Positions 59,746 through 64,000 of a stretch of DNA of 64,000 nt are shown here, piece by piece. The notes beneath the pieces are model-generated. The model was not told where the DNA came from. It saw nothing but the letters and a program-made list of their open reading frames with translations, and did not search any database. The position numbers were made by a program, and so were the translations under genes. The stretch is taken from assembly GCA_964017045.1 (NCBI GenBank), contig OZ024794.1, positions 22,487,359 through 22,551,358 of the forward strand, given 5' to 3'. The DNA comes from Omphiscola glabra. Taxonomy: Eukaryota > Mollusca > Gastropoda > Lymnaeidae. How positions within the stretch are numbered: position 1 is the first letter of the stretch; each line of letters begins with the position of its first letter.

Positions 59746-62700
59746 CTGAAAAAAAGGTTGATATTTTGTTAATTAGTAGATATTGAGATGGAAAAAAGAC
59801 AGGCAGGGCATTATTACACAGCGGGAACTGTTTTATATGCATATGTTAATTCATGAATTGGGAAGCCCCTTTCTCTCTAAAATTATTTTAAAAGATATTA
59901 CTATTACAATTCACATGAAACTGTTTTTAAAAGTTGAATTGTAGAGACCCAATATGAAATGTGTATTTGTTTCAATTAATATTTTAGGAAATGTGGATTA
60001 AATACATTAATTTTAAGTCCCGCTGCATATTCCTAAATTTTTAGTAAGAAAACATGCATATGCATCACAATGCACTTACAATAAAGAGACAAATAATAAT
60101 TTGATGTAAAAAAGAAATTAGAATATAACATAATTACATAGCATAACATTTCATTAATGCAAGAGAGAAAGATGGTCTAAAAAATACTTAATTTTACAAT
60201 ACAATTATAAATATTTCTAAATTTTAAAGTCCACTATTAGAAAACTTGTACCTATCTGTTATAGAACTTTTCTAAACTGGGAATTAATTATTAATATAAT
60301 TGAATAGTTTAAGATTAGTAAATGAGTCCCTAATTAGTTTTTGTGTCGTAAGCTAAACTTGATGGAGTGTGAGTGTTTATATAATTTTTATTTTTAGCAC
60401 TAACAGGATTTGTTACTTGGACTTTTGGTGATTATATATATAAGCCACTTGCAAAGTTGATTTCTTCTGAACCACATCAAATAGAAAACCAAAGAAGAAA
60501 TATTCCTCTTCAATATGCATCATACTATTTGAAGGACCTGTCAGAGTTCTATGTAAATTTTCTACTTTGACCTTCAGATTTTAGGACTGTTGTTATTGAT
60601 GATTTTTTTTCTGTAGATAATCATTATTTGGCTGATTTTCAAATAATTACTCTATCTTATAATATAGATAACACCAGTAACAAATAAAAAAAATCATTTA
60701 ATAATTTAAAAAATGATTTTTAAAAATAACTGAAAATATCTTTTCAGACATCTGTTTAGATTAGGGAAAGTTATAAAAAAAAATACCTTTCACATCAGCA
60801 CTTATGTGATTTTAGAAATATTTTTAAATTAGATTTAAAAACTTCAAGTTATAATTAAATTTAACTTCTAAAGATTAAGAAACATAGCTCTGTCTGATAC
60901 TGTGTTAAATATGTTGATAATACCAAGAAAACTGGAACCCAAGCCTTCATTGAAATAGCAATAAGTTTAAGATCTGAAGCAAGCTCATAGAAAGTTGGCT
61001 TAAAGTTCAACTGTTAATGAAATATAATAATACTGACAATAATTGTTACTGTTTACTCACCAAAACATTTAAACATTAATAGAGGCAGAAAAAAATGTAT
61101 TCAGTTTTAGTGACATCGAAATTATTTATTGAATTTAACCAAAAAATAAATAAATATTTCAACATATAAATAATAATGAACTTGATGTAAATTTTTCATA
61201 AAATCAGGTTGGCATCCCAATATTTTTACTAATTATTCTTAAAATAATAATTATAACTGTAATTCATATATGTAATTGCTTCCAGCAGATCTGATGTAAA
61301 CATACCACACGATGAAAAAAATATATGTTAAAATTAATAACTCAGTATGTATAAATTAAATCATGATTTATACTGTTAATTACTTTTAAACAAATAGTAT
61401 GGTTTATTTAAAATTATTAAAGAACTCCTGGATGAGTGGAATAACCAAAGAATATAATAAGATAAATACTTAAAGTGAAATTTAACATTAAAGAAGAATA
61501 GGGTTTACAAAGAGTATATAAAATATTAGACATTTAATGATTTGCACCTGATTACCTAGGACATTTAGACATATTGTAAAACATTACTATTAGGAATGAA
61601 ATTTATTGTTGTAAAAAAGTGCATTTTAATGTAAATTTTGTCTCTGTATAAATTAAATCACTCTTGCTTCACAAAGAAGTTAATTCCACAAAGAATGTTT
61701 AGAAACTATTAGCTATAGGCTATTGGCCCTTATGAATTTTTCTATTATGAATCATAACTAAAAGTTCATTTTTAATTGTTCATTTTATGTTTGCTAACAT
61801 ATTTTATATTTTCTCAAGCTTTGTTACAATAAGTCCACAATGTACAAGTCTTAGTATAGTATAAGCCTATTTATTTCATTCATTGGGCTTCCTACTGGGA
61901 AGTCCACACACACACACACTCATCACAATGTATAAGGAAAGAGCTATTCCATAACGTCTTGCTGTGACATCCTCTTTCCTTATCGCCCTGAGAAGCCACG
62001 ATGGAAAGGACTGGAGAAACCACTTCAAACACTGAAGTGATATCACAATTTGATTGATCAAGCTCGATCATCAAAACCATTATGGATTGATAAGTTAAGT
62101 CTTAGCGGTCTGATCGCGTTGAACTCTGATACAAAGCAATCGACTATTATGATGAATGTTAGGCATTATGGGAGTCTGATGGCCGTAATATTTAGAACCT
62201 AAACATGAATTGTATGCAAGTTTTTCTTCACATCATTAGCTATAATAGTTGTTAGTTAGGTATAAATGAATATTTTAATTAAGTCCCATAGTGCATGAAT
62301 TTGATATAATATAAAACCCTTAGACACTAGCAGGTGTGAAACTCAAACAAGAGTTGTCCCCTCACACCCACCAATCAAAGTCATTTCACTACATGATAAT
62401 AATGTTCATTTTTAAAATAGAACTTTAAATAAACAGAAAATAAAAGTTAAGTTGTAAAAGTTATCATTTAAACAAGAGTAATTGCATGTGACGCGATCAG
62501 TGGAATAGGGTAAAAAAATGTGGAGGTGCAGTCCATAGTAAAAAATTACAAATGAACTTGCACTTTAAAAATGTATAGCTCAAAAAGTACTAAAGCTAGA
62601 AAGTTTATTCTGGTTTCATTTTTATTTGTTCTATCCCAGTACTGCAATTAATATTAAGTATAAGTCATTAAAGTAATGCCTATTAAATTTGTTTTAGGAT

Positions 62701-62791
62701 TTACGAGTTAACGACGAGTACAACTTTTTTGATTACTAACATTAACAAACTAACAATAACAAATCAGTTTTGACTATTCAACATTCGGTAA
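59746..62791. other. AT-rich DNA 5' of DCTN3, mostly featureless
   Basis: The missing N-terminal exons of DCTN3 should lie on the minus strand here or beyond, but I could not identify them. Besides the exon-like frame at 60398-60570 there is a CA repeat (about 61903-61921). Two overlapping minus-strand frames at 61876-62080 have no recognised family. Confidence 0.5.
60398..60570 (+). other. Exon-like open frame of unknown identity
   Basis: After a possible acceptor (TTTATTTTTAG), a plus-strand frame of about 57 codons reads LTGFVTWTFGDYIYKPLAKL, then ISSEPHQIENQRRNIPLQYA and SYYLKDLSEFYVNFLL before TGA. Its composition is less biased than the surrounding AT-rich DNA. There is no ATG and I see no partner exons on this strand nearby. 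It could be the last exon of an unrecognised gene, a processed relic, or chance. Confidence 0.3.
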
Positions 62792-62975
62792 ATGAAAAGA
62801 GATAGCGCCGCGTTTTTTTACCATGGCCGCCAACTTGATTGCCGTAAAATTAAGAATAAAACGTTTAAAAATAATGAAAATAAATTGCCTAAATCTATCC
62901 CTAAACCTAACCTGAACCCTAAAACTAAATTTATGCAAACGAAGTCACGATGCTATCTCTTCACATTAGCCCAAC
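62792..62975. mobile_element. Small element with GAGATAGC termini and telomere-like core (copy 2)
   Basis: TGAAAAGAGATAGCGCCGCG at the left and GATGCTATCTCTTCACA at the right are inverted. The interior has CCATGGCCGCCAACTTGATT and TATCCCTAAACCTAACCTGA plus ACCCTAA. The interior matches 27235-27360, so this is a dispersed family. Confidence 0.62.
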
Positions 62976-64000
62976 ATTTATATTTATTTTTTTTTTATAT
63001 TAATATTAAGTCTAAGACATTAGTGAGTCACTACTGCTTAGGCTTAGTTTTTATCATGTGTGTGACTTACTTTTCATAGGTACTTCGCCGAAGCAAGGGA
63101 GACTCCTATAAAATTTGTATCGGAAACGGAGGTCGGCGCAATGATATCAGAGTTTTTAATTTTTTATGTGCATGTAATTAGAATAAATCAGGCGTCCTTC
63201 TGGTCCATAATTAAGGTCAAACTCCGCCCATTCACGTTAGGAGAAATGTTGACCTACATTCCTATTAAGTTATTTTTTTCATTAAAACAACTTTAAGTGA
63301 GGAAAATCATATGTTAATATAAGGCATCTTTGCATTAAAAAATTCGGTCTAAATATTCAGGGTAGGTTTTTCATATTAAATGTAGGCCTGCATAATATAT
63401 TGAAGTATATGTGTGCAAAATTTCATTGCGCTAGCTCACATCACATTTTCTCAATTCTCCTCAACGTTGACCTCATTATGCACAGGTCGCCCAGGCCATT
63501 TTGGATTAGTGATCACGCCCCCTTTTAAATGGCGGAAGACGCCGATACTTAGCTTAGGAAATATTCAATTATTACCACTATATACTTCAAAATATTTGAT
63601 AACTTGTGTTTCAGAATGCATTTGAAAGAGATGTAAACTGGAAGGTTTTAATTTGAGTTTTAAAAACCCGGTAGAGTCCATATTATTAGCTATCAGAATT
63701 CTCTGTGTGCAAAAGGTCGTCATGGGCAACCATTCACAGCCCTTGCATAATGGCAGTACTACCTCAGAGTTTCATTCATTAGAGTTTGTCCTGTGCGAAA
63801 CTATTCAACAATTGGTCAGAGAAAGTTTTAATTAATTAGTCATGTGCCAAGGCCAAAGTTGAAAGTTCAAAATAAGTAGATCCCAAACATTATTTTAGGG
63901 GATGCATTGCCTTATATAGTATAGACTATATAGCTTGGCTTATACTTATAGTGGTATAATGGACGCTGTAGATTTGGTAAACAGAAAAGCCTTATATTAA
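62976..64000. other. Right-edge DNA, nothing recognised
   Basis: Short plus-strand frames at 63413-63835 lack conserved features. No exon or transposon could be supported. Confidence 0.5.

Noticed and set aside
61876..62080. Overlapping minus-strand frames of about 60 codons
   Set aside because: No family motif and the two overlapping frames cannot both be real; adjacent to a CA repeat. Left as unexplained DNA.

Overview
This is animal nuclear DNA: AT-rich, with GT-AG introns, conserved metazoan genes and many decayed transposons. The transposon mix (hAT, Tigger/pogo, piggyBac-like, PIF/Harbinger-like, Penelope-like elements, several LINEs) and the divergence of the genes from vertebrates suggest a lophotrochozoan, plausibly a gastropod mollusc. 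That is inference; no species assignment is possible from the window alone.

Four protein-coding genes are supported. (1) TCERG1/CA150 on the minus strand: 13 exons from the start codon at 17505 down to an FF-domain exon at 153-361, with the 3' half lying off the left edge. (2) LARP6 on the plus strand: a single open exon, 23470-25059, 529 aa. (3) CROT, a peroxisomal carnitine O-octanoyltransferase, on the plus strand: 15 coding exons, 38759-51850, 617 aa, ending in the PTS1-like tripeptide SRL. (4) The 3' part of DCTN3 (dynactin p22/p24) on the minus strand: 57538-59745, with the N-terminal exons not located. CROT and DCTN3 converge tail to tail. I see no operon-like or pathway link among the four.

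Between and inside the genes the DNA is a layered transposon record. TCERG1 introns hold a 2.4 kb TTAA-flanked element with a 360-bp tandem repeat core, a Tigger-like MITE, an internally deleted LINE with a 12-bp target duplication, a Penelope GIY-YIG fragment and a piggyBac relic. The TCERG1-LARP6 interval holds a Tigger transposase relic and a nested PIF/Harbinger-like, hAT and GC-rich insertion. The LARP6-CROT interval carries four hAT MITEs or related elements, one of them strikingly like vertebrate SPIN/URR1-type hAT MITEs. It also has two facing arrays of a CCGCGG-centred palindromic repeat. CROT intron 1 contains a nest of four layers, and CROT intron 6 a degenerate LINE.

No rRNA, tRNA or CRISPR was seen. 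I found no convincing new biochemical system; the most notable signals are transposon histories, repeat structures and a few unusual protein features.
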